In this document: piece by piece, positions 6,769-14,544 of the stretch
Position numbering within the stretch: the stretch's first letter is position 1
Layout of the letters: every line of letters starts with the position of its first letter
Origin: Ancylobacter koreensis
Lineage (GTDB): Bacteria > Pseudomonadota > Alphaproteobacteria > Rhizobiales > Xanthobacteraceae
Reading direction: 5' to 3'
DNA length: 64,000 nucleotides
Assembly: GCF_023016525.1 (NCBI RefSeq)
Contig: NZ_JALKCG010000005.1
Span: 124,001-188,000, forward strand
Translations under genes and position numbers: made by a program
Notes under the pieces: generated by a model
The model's input: only the letters and a program-made list of their open reading frames with translations
Databases searched by the model: none
Told to the model about the DNA's origin: nothing

Positions 6769-6780
6769 AGGTAAATCGCG

Positions 6781-7938
6781 CTACCCGCCCGCCCCGTAAC
6801 CCACCGCCTGGCGCTTTTCGTCGTCGGTGAGGAAACTGGCCTCGCTTACCCGGCGCCACAGCGCCTCGCGCTCGCCGTGCAGCGCCTCCACCGCGTCGAG
6901 ATCGGGCTCCAGCGACAGCCGCGCGGTGCCGAAGGCGGGCGCCAGCCACTGGCACAGCTCGCCGGCCAGCCGGCGCGCCAGCGGCAGCACGCTCTGGCGC
7001 CAGAGCACCCGGCTCGCCTCGGCGTAATTGGCGTAGGTCGCGTCACCGGGAATGCCGAGCAGCATGGGCGGCACGCCGAAGGCGAGCGCGATCTCGCGCG
7101 CCGCCGCGTTGCGCGCCTCAAGAAAATCCATCTCCTTCGGCGTCAGCGAGAGCGGGCGCCAGTCGAGCCCGCCTTCCAGCAGCAGCGGCCGGCCGGCATT
7201 GGCGGCACCGGCGAAATTCGCCTCCAGCTCCTCTTTCAGCCGGTCGAACTGCTCGTCGGAGAGGTTGCCCGCCCCGCCATAGACCAGCGCGCCGGAGGGG
7301 CGCGCGGCATTGTCGAGCAGCGCCTTGTTCCAGGCGCCGGCGGCGTTGTGCAGGTCGAGCGCCACCTGCGCCGCCTCCAGCGGCGGGGCGCCGTAATGGT
7401 CGTCGAGCGGGTTGAACAGCGCGACATGCAGGATGGGTGCGACAAGCTGCCCGGCCCCCTCCTGCGCGAAGCGCACGGTGCGCCCGCCGGCCGTGTAGTC
7501 ATAGGCCTGCGGCCAGCCATCGGTGCCCGGCACCACCCGCATGCGGTCGGGGCGCAGCACATGCAGCTCGCGCGGCGCGCCGCCCAGCGCCACCGCCTCC
7601 ACATAGGCGTTGCCGGCGATCATCAGATGGCTCGCCAGCGCCTCCATGAAGCCCGACCCGGACAACCGCGCATTGGGCCGCGCCATCAGGTCGAGAAGGG
7701 GATGGGCGAGGATCTCGCGCCCCTCCTCCATCAGCACGAGGCGCACCTCGCCGACGCTCTGGGCGATCAGCCGCACGCAGCGATGGGCGATGGCATTGCG
7801 CTGGTAGCCCTCGCGGGCCAGCGCGCCATAGTCGCGCGGCGTCCATTGCGGCCGCTGGCCGGAGAGCAGCGCCACCAGCGCCTGCGCCCGCGACGCCTTG
7901 GTGTCCGGCGCGGCACGGCGGAAGGAGAAGAGCTTCAT
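6781..7938 (-). CDS. GTA/phage portal protein, HK97 family (RcGTA g3 type)
   Basis: A 385-residue portal protein forming the ring through which DNA enters the capsid. Diagnostic segments are the N-terminal FRRAAPDTKAS, the AREGYQRNAIAHRCVRLIAQSVGEV block near residues 43-68, MIAGNAYVEAV, the ARPSGAL stretch, and FGVPPMLLGIPGDATYANYAEASRVLWRQSVLPLARRL near residues 297-335, which is highly conserved in HK97 portals. Length agrees with RcGTA g3 (about 396). It lies between TerL and the small genes; half a REP unit sits in the 81-bp gap to TerL. Confidence 0.94.
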   Translation of the reverse strand: MKLFSFRRAAPDTKASRAQALVALLSGQRPQWTPRDYGALAREGYQRNAIAHRCVRLIAQSVGEVRLVLMEEGREILAHPLLDLMARPNARLSGSGFMEALASHLMIAGNAYVEAVALGGAPRELHVLRPDRMRVVPGTDGWPQAYDYTAGGRTVRFAQEGAGQLVAPILHVALFNPLDDHYGAPPLEAAQVALDLHNAAGAWNKALLDNAARPSGALVYGGAGNLSDEQFDRLKEELEANFAGAANAGRPLLLEGGLDWRPLSLTPKEMDFLEARNAAAREIALAFGVPPMLLGIPGDATYANYAEASRVLWRQSVLPLARRLAGELCQWLAPAFGTARLSLEPDLDAVEALHGEREALWRRVSEASFLTDDEKRQAVGYGAGG

Positions 7939-7962
7939 CGAAGGGCTCCGGTTTGAAACAAG

Positions 7963-7981
7963 GCCGTCCGGGATGACGGCA
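7963..7981. repeat. Right-hand REP fragment
   Basis: GGCCGTCCGGGATGACGGC in the short gap between terminase and portal genes matches the right end of the REP unit at 41860-41951. With the left half at 6586-6619, it places REP sequence on both sides of the portal gene. Confidence 0.55.
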
Positions 7982-8019
7982 ATGACATGCCGACATGGGC
8001 ATCGAGGCGCCCGAGTCCC

Positions 8020-9405
8020 TCACACCCGCCGCACGCGCGGCGCGGCGTCCTTGCCGGCGAGCGCCAGCGCGGTGACGGCCCAGACCAGCGCGTCCAGCCG
8101 GTCGGGCGAGCGGCCGCTCGACAGGCCGCCGGGGCCGAAATCGCAGAGTTCGTCCTCCAGTTCGGCAAACGCGCCGGCATGGCGCACGCGGCCCTGCTCG
8201 TAGAGCGCGGCGACCGGCTCGGCACGCAGCCACTTTCCGCGCGTGGCACGCACTTCCGTCACCGGCACGGCCGGGTCGAGGCCGGCGAGGATGGTGCGCA
8301 CCATCTCCCCGCCCTGGTTGACCTCCACCACCACGCGGTCGGCCTCCAGCTCGTGGAACAGGGCGAGCGCCCGCGCGCCCCAGGCGTTCGGCGTCAGCCC
8401 CTGCGCGCTGGCATCGGCCAGCACATGCACGAGGCCCTCCGCGTCGATGCCCGCCGCGACCAGCCCGCAGGCATCGGCCCGCTTGCTTGAGGAGGCCGGC
8501 GGGTCGACCGCCACCACGATGCGTTCCATGCGGCGCATCAGTTCGGGCGTCGCCCTCACCCGTCCCGCCTCCAGCGCGGCGCGGTTCCACAGCGCGTCGG
8601 GGCGGTCCTCGATCAGTTCGCCGTCGAGCTCCTGCCGGCCGAGCCGGGTGCCGGCATAGCGGCCGGCCACGGTCTGCAGAAAGCCGGGCGCCAGATGCGC
8701 GGCGTTCTCCGCCGTACCCATGCGCGTGACGGCCGTGCGCGGGTCGGCGAGCAGCGCACGCACCAGCGCGGTCGGGCGCGGCGTCGTCGTCGCCATCTGG
8801 CGCGGCCGGGGGCCGAGCCGAAGGCCGAACTGCAGCATGTCGAAGGCGGCCTGCGCGTAGCGCCACTTGGCGATCTCGTCGCACCAGGCGGCGTCGAATT
8901 GCGGCCCGCGCAGGCTTTCCGGGTCGTCGGCGGAAAAGCCCTGCGCGATGGCGCCGTTCGGCCATTCGAGGCGCCGGCGCGTCGGCTCCCAGCTCGGGCG
9001 CTCGGCGCGCGGATGCACGGCGAGGAGGCCCGAGACGCCCTCCACCATCACCTCGCGCAGGTCGGCAAGGCTTTCCGCCACCAGCGCGATGCGCCGGGCC
9101 GGCGGGCCGAACAGCGCGGGCTCACGGCCGAGCGCCAGCGCGCGCACCCATTCGGCGCCCGCCCGCGTCTTGCCGGCGCCGCGCCCGCCCAGCACCAGCC
9201 AGGTCAGCCAGTCCCCGCCGCCCTGCGCCGCGCGCGGCGGAAGCTGCGCCGGCCGGCCGAGCAGCGGCCAGTGATGCAGCAGCCATTGCGTGGTGTCCGG
9301 CGGCAGCGCGGCGACGAGATCAGGAAGCTTCCCGGCCCGCCAGCACGCGCTCAAGCGTGTCGCCAAGCTCGCGTCGGAAGGCGTCGGCATCGCGGCTGGC
9401 GTCAT
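8020..9405 (-). CDS. Phage/GTA terminase large subunit (RcGTA g2 type)
   Basis: A 461-residue packaging motor. The ATPase part has Walker A in LVLGGRGAGKTRAGAEWVRAL, Walker B in QFDAAWCDEIAKW, and the TTTPRPTALVRALL coupling motif. The nuclease part contains the acidic IVVAVDPPASSSKRADACG strand, EADRVVVEVNQGGEM and SPDRLDALVWAVTALA, the three acidic clusters expected of a TerL RNase H fold. The start at 9405 (MTPAAMPTPS) overlaps the upstream TerS-like gene; 9390 is an alternative ATG. Upstream codons in frame lie wholly inside the neighbour and were not used. Length is close to RcGTA TerL. Confidence 0.93.
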   Translation of the reverse strand: MTPAAMPTPSDASLATRLSACWRAGKLPDLVAALPPDTTQWLLHHWPLLGRPAQLPPRAAQGGGDWLTWLVLGGRGAGKTRAGAEWVRALALGREPALFGPPARRIALVAESLADLREVMVEGVSGLLAVHPRAERPSWEPTRRRLEWPNGAIAQGFSADDPESLRGPQFDAAWCDEIAKWRYAQAAFDMLQFGLRLGPRPRQMATTTPRPTALVRALLADPRTAVTRMGTAENAAHLAPGFLQTVAGRYAGTRLGRQELDGELIEDRPDALWNRAALEAGRVRATPELMRRMERIVVAVDPPASSSKRADACGLVAAGIDAEGLVHVLADASAQGLTPNAWGARALALFHELEADRVVVEVNQGGEMVRTILAGLDPAVPVTEVRATRGKWLRAEPVAALYEQGRVRHAGAFAELEDELCDFGPGGLSSGRSPDRLDALVWAVTALALAGKDAAPRVRRV

Positions 9406-9901
9406 CCTCGTCCCCGTCCGGCCCGGCCTTGTCCAACGCCGCCAGCTCGCGCAGCGTGCGCACCAGCACGGCGAGCGTTCGCGCCGCGCGCTCGGCATCG
9501 GCCGGGCTCGCCTCCGGCGTCACGGCCGCGCCGCCGCCGAGCCCGATCAACCGCTCGATGGCGGCGATCTCGGCCTCGATGCGGTGGATCAGCCGCCCGA
9601 TCAGCGCGCGGCGCGGGGCGGTCTCCCCGCCCGCTTCGGCCGCCGTCGGATAGTGGACGGCGGCCGAAGCGGGCGGCGGCGCCGGCCTGCCGGCCAGGGC
9701 GAGCGGCCGCGACGGCGAGTCGAGCCGGCGCGAGCGCCATCCCTCGCGGCGGGCATGGCGGAAAATGGTGGTCTTGTGGACACCGAGGAGCACCGCGATG
9801 CTCTCCACCGGAACGGCCGTTTCCTCATAGAGCCGCCGCGCCTCGACGAGGGCGGCCGGCGAGATGTTCCGCCCGCTCGGGGCGCTGCGCCCTGCCGACA
9901 T
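9320..9901 (-). CDS. HTH protein, probable GTA small terminase (RcGTA g1 position)
   Basis: A 193-residue protein beginning MSAGRSAPSGRNISPAALVEARRLYEETAVPVESIAVLLGVHKTTIFRHARREGW. Residues about 14-50 form a homeodomain-like helix-turn-helix with the recognition helix KTTIFRHARREGW. A Pro/Ala-rich linker follows, then two long helices (ALIGRLIHRIEAEIAAIERLI and ERAARTLAVLVRTLRELAAL). An HTH domain plus oligomerising helices is the layout of small terminase subunits, and RcGTA gp1 is reported to be TerS. GGAGG is 7-8 bp upstream of the ATG at 9901. It overlaps TerL by about 86 bp. Confidence 0.75.
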   Translation of the reverse strand: MSAGRSAPSGRNISPAALVEARRLYEETAVPVESIAVLLGVHKTTIFRHARREGWRSRRLDSPSRPLALAGRPAPPPASAAVHYPTAAEAGGETAPRRALIGRLIHRIEAEIAAIERLIGLGGGAAVTPEASPADAERAARTLAVLVRTLRELAALDKAGPDGDEDDASRDADAFRRELGDTLERVLAGREAS

Positions 9902-10033
9902 GCCACCTCCGCCGATGAGCCCGGATAGGAAAGCCGGCCCGAAGGCCGGAGGCGCGCCGTGCGGCAGCGCCGGAAATCCCTGTCGCCCCGGCACCGAAGG
10001 CCCGCCCTCGACACAACTGTGGAGCATGAAGGA

Positions 10034-10062
10034 AAGCTACCCCGCCAGCGTCGCGCTGTCAA
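10034..10062 (-). promoter_or_regulatory. Sigma-70-type promoter for the GTA cluster
   Basis: On the minus strand TTGACA (10062-10057) is followed after exactly 17 bases by TAGCTT (10039-10034). The perfect -35 and good spacing place a transcript start near 10027, leaving a leader of about 125 nt before the TerS-like ATG at 9901. The surrounding DNA is AT-rich relative to the genes on each side. Confidence 0.6.
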
Positions 10063-10099
10063 GGACTATTTTCCTACAATCTTCGATGTGCGCCGTGCG

Positions 10100-11197
10100 C
10101 TAGCGCGAAATACCGCTCGGCCGATAGTCGCGGCCGCGAGGGGTTGGCGGCGGCGGCGAGTAGCCCCCTCCACCGCCGCCGCCTCCCCCGCCCCCGTTCA
10201 GCGTATTGAAGATGTCGATGCCGAGCCCCACCCCGGTGATGATGTTGCCGAGGTCGTTGACGACGGAGCCGCCACCACCGCCTCCGCTGGTCTGGGGATA
10301 GGCGTCCTCCCCGGCGTCGTTCAGCCGCGTCTCCAGCGTGTTGCCGCAGGTGGTGCAGCAGTTCTCGCAGCCCGACCTGCCGTCGCGCCCCACGCCCCAT
10401 TGCCGGGTCTGGCCGTCGCGCCAGGCGCCGAGGCAGATCTTCTCGCCGGGCTGGCAGGAAAGGCGGTACGTCTCCTCGACGGCGAGCCTGTATTGCCGGT
10501 CCGCCGCCGGCCAGAAGTGCCGGCGGCTCTTTGAGAAGAATTGCAGCCCGACCGTGTAGCGGTCGTCATTGTGGAGAATGAAGGTCGCGGTGCGGGCACG
10601 TTCGGCGGCGCGGCGGCTCTCCTCACGCTCGCGTTCCTCCTGCGCCATCACCTCGGCGAAGCCGCCGAGATGCTCCTCGCTCATTTCGAACGGATCGCGC
10701 GGCGCCTGCGCCTCCCGGGTATTCGGTGTGTCGACGCAATGCCAGCCGCCATCCACCTCGCGATAGGAGGCGTGCTTGCGCATCTCCTCGGTCAGCTTGT
10801 CCTGCTCGAAGGCTTCGATCAGCGCCTTGACCAGTTCCTTGCCGCGCCCCATCGCCACGTCGCGCGCGCCCTGCGAAGTGTCGCCGCGCGCGCAGGCGGT
10901 TCCCGCGAATTTCAGATAGGTGCCGGCGTTGTTCCAGTATTTGTCGAGCCCCACCAGCTTGAGTTCGTCCTCCTGTTGCGAGGTCAGCCAGCCGTCGATA
11001 GAGCCGACCTCGATATATTTGCAGGAGGCCTGCACGGCGCCGGCGTCCTCATAGGTGCATTCGCGCACGTCCAGGCGGGTCGTCGGCACATGCTTGTAGA
11101 GGCTCATGTCGCCCGCGACGGCGGCGCCCGCGCCAAGGAAGAGCACGGCCGGCGCCAGAGCTCTGGCCGTGACCCGAAGCGACCCCCACCTCATCAT
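10100..11197 (-). CDS. Secreted protein with Cys-rich domain and Gly-rich tail, function unknown
   Basis: About 365 residues from MMRWGSLRVTARALAPAVLFLGAGAAVAG, a clear signal peptide. The mature part has an N-terminal region with three cysteines (RECTYEDAGAVQASCKYIEVGSIDGWLT), a charged helical middle (MAQEEREREESRRAAERAR), then a C-terminal domain with YRLSCQPGEKICLGAWRDGQTRQWGVG and SGCENCCTTCGN, where six cysteines suggest disulfides or metal binding. It ends with two glycine runs (one of 11 or more) and PPPPTPRGR. The chosen start is one of two adjacent ATGs near 11197/11194. I do not recognise the family. Confidence 0.7.
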   Translation of the reverse strand: MMRWGSLRVTARALAPAVLFLGAGAAVAGDMSLYKHVPTTRLDVRECTYEDAGAVQASCKYIEVGSIDGWLTSQQEDELKLVGLDKYWNNAGTYLKFAGTACARGDTSQGARDVAMGRGKELVKALIEAFEQDKLTEEMRKHASYREVDGGWHCVDTPNTREAQAPRDPFEMSEEHLGGFAEVMAQEEREREESRRAAERARTATFILHNDDRYTVGLQFFSKSRRHFWPAADRQYRLAVEETYRLSCQPGEKICLGAWRDGQTRQWGVGRDGRSGCENCCTTCGNTLETRLNDAGEDAYPQTSGGGGGGSVVNDLGNIITGVGLGIDIFNTLNGGGGGGGGGGGYSPPPPTPRGRDYRPSGISR

Positions 11198-11527
11198 CCG
11201 CCCCCGCTTTTCGCTCGCATCCCCGGCGGCGCCGCTTCGACCGGCAACCGGCCAGCGTAGCAATGGTGGATCAGTTTCCTTTGCCCACAACCCACATCTG
11301 TGGGGCGCCAGGCGGATTCCCGGCAGCCTCGATCGGTATCGGATATTATTCCTATATGGTGGCGGAATAGCTGCGACTTGGCCCTGGAGCCGTCATCTCC
11401 GGCTTGAGCCGGGACTCCACGACTTCGGTCGAGCGCCCGGCGGCAAGACGTGGATGGCCGGGTCAAGCCCGGCCATGACGGCGCAAGGAGGGATGAGACA
11501 GCGCGACGAGGCTCCGCCCGGCCCCCT
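11198..11527. other. Gene-free intergenic region with REP unit
   Basis: These 330 bp hold no convincing gene. The first part up to 11380 is AT-richer and includes GGATATTATTCCTATATGG, which resembles promoter DNA for the upstream minus-strand secreted protein gene. The remainder is the REP-like palindrome at 11391-11480 and a short spacer to the serine hydrolase gene. Confidence 0.6.
11391..11480. repeat. REP-like dispersed palindrome, copy 2
   Basis: A 90-bp unit bounded by CGTCATCTCCGGCTTGAGCC and GGTCAAGCCCGGCCATGACG. Outer GTCAT/ATGAC and inner GGCTTGA/TCAAGCC arms pair, giving a long imperfect hairpin. It matches the design of the units at 5-89 and 41860-41951. Confidence 0.78.
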
Positions 11528-13078
11528 TCACTCCCGCGCCAGCACTCCCAGCCCGAAGCCGTCGAAATCCTCCAGCGTCAGCGAAGCCGCCCGGCCATCG
11601 GCGCCCAGCGTGAAGGTGACTGCGGAGGGCATCTCCGGCAGTTCGGGCGTGGGGTAGTAGAGGAACACGTCCCGGCTGAAATGGGTGAGCGGGAAGCGCG
11701 CCTGCCCGTCCGGGCCGAGCCGCAGTTCCAGCCCGCCGCCCGCAGCAAGCACCTGCGCGCCGCCGACATAGGCATTGGCGTAGCGCCCCTCATAGGCGGC
11801 GGAGGGCGCGCCCGGCAGCGCCTGCGCGGGCGGAGCGAAGCGCGCCCTGGCGGCGGCGAGCGCGGGCGCGAACATCCCCTCATAGGCGGCGTTCCACGGG
11901 CCCATCCAGTCCCTGCCCGGCGTGCCGAACACGCGGTCGAAGAAATCGTCCGCCAGCCCCTCGGGCACGCCGGTGGGGAAGGCATTGGCCAGCACCACGA
12001 TGCCGATATCGGCATCCGGGTAGATCGTCACCAGCGTACGCGCCCCGACGCTGAAGGCCCCGGCATGGCCCCAGCTCACCCCGTGCCGGCCATATTCGAC
12101 GACCCAGCCGAGCCCGTAGAAGGAGGCCGCGCCCGTCACCGGATTGTTGCCGCGCGTCATCAGCGGCTGGTGCGTCGCCGCCAGCGCGGCTTGCGGGATC
12201 AGCCGCCGGCCCTCGAACAGGCCGCCGGCCAGTTCCAGCCGCAGCCATTGCGCGAGATCGCGCGCAGTGGAGGAGACGCCGCCCGCCGGCGCCTGCGCGT
12301 CCGGCTGGCGCGTCACCTTCGCCGCCCAGCGGCCGGCGCCGCCGATGTGCAGCTCGGCGCGGTTCTCATAGGCGATGAAATCGGCATGCCGCGCCGATGT
12401 GGAGGCCATGCCGAGCGGGGCGAACAGCTTCTCGCGCGCCACCTCCTCCCACGGTTTGCCGGTCGGCGCGGCGGCGGCCACCGCCCCCGCGGTGAAGCCG
12501 AAATTCGAATAGGAATAGCCCGCCCGGAAACTCGACGAAGGCGGAACGAAGCGCAGCCGATGGAGAATGGTGGCGCGGTCGAAGCCGAGCGCCTCCAGCT
12601 CGTTGCCGGCATCGCCCGGCAGGCCGGAGCGGTGAGAAAGCAGGTCGCGCACGCTCACCTGCTGGGTCGGGTAGGCGTCCTTGAGCTGGAAGGTCGGGTC
12701 GAGCGCCGCCACCGGCGTGTCCCAGTCCAGCACCTTGTCGCCGACCAGCGCGGCCACCACCGTCGCGGTGATCGGCTTGGAGAAGGAGGCGAGCTGGAAC
12801 ACCGTGTCGGCGTCGACCGCGCCGGGCTTGCCGGCCTCGCGCAGGCCATAGCCCTTGGCGAACAGCAGCGCGTCGCCCTGCACGACGGCGATGGCGAGCC
12901 CCGGCACGAGGCCGTCCGCCACCGCCTTGGCCGCCTGCGCGTCGAGCGCGGGCAGCGCGGCCTCCACCTTGGCGCGGGCCACCGGCTCGGCAGCGGCGGC
13001 ACCGGCGGCGAGCAGCGCCCCCGCCAGCAGCGGCACAAGGCAGCGAAGGCGGCGGGAAAGCGGGAGAGTGGACATCAT
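11528..13078 (-). CDS. Secreted beta-lactamase-family serine hydrolase
   Basis: A 516-residue protein with a signal peptide (MMSTLPLSRRLRCLVPLLAGALLAAGAAA) and a class C beta-lactamase/esterase fold. The nucleophile motif is SFSK (Ser98, Lys101), the second motif is YSN (Tyr190), and a C-terminal HAG replaces KTG as in esterase EstB-like and D-aminopeptidase-like members. A further C-terminal beta domain (residues about 400-516) follows. Such proteins are usually periplasmic esterases or peptidases rather than true beta-lactamases, and the substrate cannot be told from sequence. The ATG at 13078 begins the signal peptide; 13105 is an alternative. Confidence 0.88.
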   Translation of the reverse strand: MMSTLPLSRRLRCLVPLLAGALLAAGAAAAEPVARAKVEAALPALDAQAAKAVADGLVPGLAIAVVQGDALLFAKGYGLREAGKPGAVDADTVFQLASFSKPITATVVAALVGDKVLDWDTPVAALDPTFQLKDAYPTQQVSVRDLLSHRSGLPGDAGNELEALGFDRATILHRLRFVPPSSSFRAGYSYSNFGFTAGAVAAAAPTGKPWEEVAREKLFAPLGMASTSARHADFIAYENRAELHIGGAGRWAAKVTRQPDAQAPAGGVSSTARDLAQWLRLELAGGLFEGRRLIPQAALAATHQPLMTRGNNPVTGAASFYGLGWVVEYGRHGVSWGHAGAFSVGARTLVTIYPDADIGIVVLANAFPTGVPEGLADDFFDRVFGTPGRDWMGPWNAAYEGMFAPALAAARARFAPPAQALPGAPSAAYEGRYANAYVGGAQVLAAGGGLELRLGPDGQARFPLTHFSRDVFLYYPTPELPEMPSAVTFTLGADGRAASLTLEDFDGFGLGVLARE

Positions 13079-13150
13079 GGCGCGCTCCGGGTGCGGGGCG
13101 CCCATAGTGACCGGGCGGGCGGCAGGCTCAAGCCCCCACCCGCCGGTCTC

Positions 13151-13717
13151 TCACTCGGCGGCGAGCTTGAGGAGGCGGATCTCGCGCAGCAGCGCGTCGA
13201 CGCCGCCGAGCACGAAGCCCTTGGTCTTCTCGTCGGTGAAGGCGCCGTCCTTCACCTTGTCGCCGACATTGGGAATGGCGAGGTGAGGATAGGTGACGAC
13301 GCGCGCGCCCGCCGCCGACAGCGATTCACGCACCTGCGCCTGCGCGCGGATGCCGCCGGTGGAGCCGGGCGAGGAGGTGACGACCAGCGCCGCCTTGCCG
13401 AGCAGCGCGCCCTTGGCATAGGGGCGCGAGCCCCAGTCGATGGCGTTCTTCAGCGCGCCCGAGGTGCCGTAATTATATTCCGGCGAGATGAAGATCACGC
13501 CGTCCGCCGCCGCCATCGCCGCGCGCAGCGCCGCCGCGGCCGCCGGCTGCGTCTCGCCGTCCTCGTCCTGATTGTAGAAGGGCACGTCGTTGAGGAGGTG
13601 CACGGTGACGTCGGCCTTGGGCGCGGCGGCGTCCTTCAGGGCGTGCGCCACCGCGGTGGAGAAGGCGGCGGCGCGCAGGCTGCCGGAGATGGCGAGAAGC
13701 TTGGGACGGTCGGTCAT
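13151..13717 (-). CDS. NADPH-dependent FMN reductase family protein
   Basis: A 188-residue flavodoxin-like reductase. The FMN phosphate loop is ISGSLRAAAFSTAVAHAL at the N-terminus (residues 9-26), and SPEYNYGTSGALKNAIDWGSR near residues 76-96 is the highly conserved flavin-contact motif. TSSPGSTGGIRAQAQVRESL follows. Members reduce quinones, azo dyes or chromate in vitro and their physiological partner is usually unknown. The ATG at 13717 places GSLR at the standard distance; longer upstream codons are not conserved. It shares no operon with neighbours, as a divergent dCTP deaminase gene starts 245 bp upstream. Confidence 0.9.
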   Translation of the reverse strand: MTDRPKLLAISGSLRAAAFSTAVAHALKDAAAPKADVTVHLLNDVPFYNQDEDGETQPAAAAALRAAMAAADGVIFISPEYNYGTSGALKNAIDWGSRPYAKGALLGKAALVVTSSPGSTGGIRAQAQVRESLSAAGARVVTYPHLAIPNVGDKVKDGAFTDEKTKGFVLGGVDALLREIRLLKLAAE

Positions 13718-13961
13718 GTCGGGGCAACTCCACTTGCGGCGCCGGCGGGCGGGCGCCATGTCGGCGCCTAAACTCGTGCGGCAGCGCAAAATGCTCAAGC
13801 CCAAATGATTGCAGGATTGCACAGATTTTGTTGCACCCCCCTCCGTGAAGTTGCGCGCGAAAGCCGTTCAACCGGCCCTGCGACACCCGCGCGCCGTTCC
13901 CCCTGCCGGGGAACCATGTTACCGATCCGGGGGTTGTGCCGATCCTGCGAGAGAGCTTGCC

Positions 13962-14519
13962 TTGATCCTGACCGACCGCGACATTCTCGACGCCATGGCC
14001 GAGGGCTCCGTCGCCATCGAGCCGCCGCCGCCGGCCGAGTTCTATGCGCCCAACGGCGTCGACCTGCGCCTCGATTCCCGCCTCACCCTCTACCGCGACC
14101 CCGCCGAGGGCGAAGACCCGGTGATCGACCCGGCCGGGCCGGGCTATTCCTTCAAGGAAGCCATCGCCCGCATGGCCGACGATATCGAGATCGGCGAGGC
14201 CGGCTTCGTGCTCGATCCCGGCCGTCTGGTGCTCGGCTGGACGCTGGAGCGGGTGGACCTGCGGGCCGGGGCGCGGCTCGCCGCCCGCGTCGAGGGCAAG
14301 AGTTCGCTCGCCCGCATCGGCCTCATCGTCCACCTCACCGCGCCGACCATCCATGCCGGCTCGACCGGGCGCATCCAGCTCGAAATCATCAATCTCGGCC
14401 CCCGCCCGATCCGCCTGCGCGCCGGCATGAAGGTGTGCCAGCTCATACTGGAGCAGACGCTCGGCGTGCCCCAGCGCGGCTATGGCGGCCAGTTCGCCGG
14501 CCAGCGCGCGGCGGGCTGA
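13962..14519 (+). CDS. dcd: dCTP deaminase
   Basis: A 185-residue enzyme that converts dCTP to dUTP for dTMP synthesis. The TTG start gives ILTDRDILDAMAEGSVAIEP, the conserved N-terminus. The active-site block is EGKSSLARIGL (residues 111-121, with Ser114, Ser115 and Arg118) followed by the catalytic Glu141 in RIQLEIINLG. The tail GVPQRGYGGQFAGQ matches the nucleotide-contacting C-terminus. GAGAG precedes the TTG. A longer frame from 13809 exists but its extra residues have no similarity to the family. It is monocistronic and convergent with the LuxR-type gene. Confidence 0.93.
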   Translation: MILTDRDILDAMAEGSVAIEPPPPAEFYAPNGVDLRLDSRLTLYRDPAEGEDPVIDPAGPGYSFKEAIARMADDIEIGEAGFVLDPGRLVLGWTLERVDLRAGARLAARVEGKSSLARIGLIVHLTAPTIHAGSTGRIQLEIINLGPRPIRLRAGMKVCQLILEQTLGVPQRGYGGQFAGQRAAG

Positions 14520-14544
14520 GCCGCTTCCCGAAATTCGGCAGGCT

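Noticed and set aside
1-9901. Complete active prophage
   Set aside because: No integrase, repressor, replication or lysis genes are visible, and gene order and family membership match an RcGTA-type cluster rather than an inducible phage.
11528-13078. True class C beta-lactamase (AmpC)
   Set aside because: The third motif is HAG rather than KTG and there is an extra C-terminal domain, so an esterase or peptidase-like hydrolase is more likely.
11450-13771. Long plus-strand open frame (about 770 codons) opposite the serine hydrolase and FMN reductase genes
   Set aside because: It is rich in Arg, Gly, His and Gln with no domain pattern, and mirrors two clearly conserved minus-strand genes. It is an antisense shadow of high-GC coding DNA.
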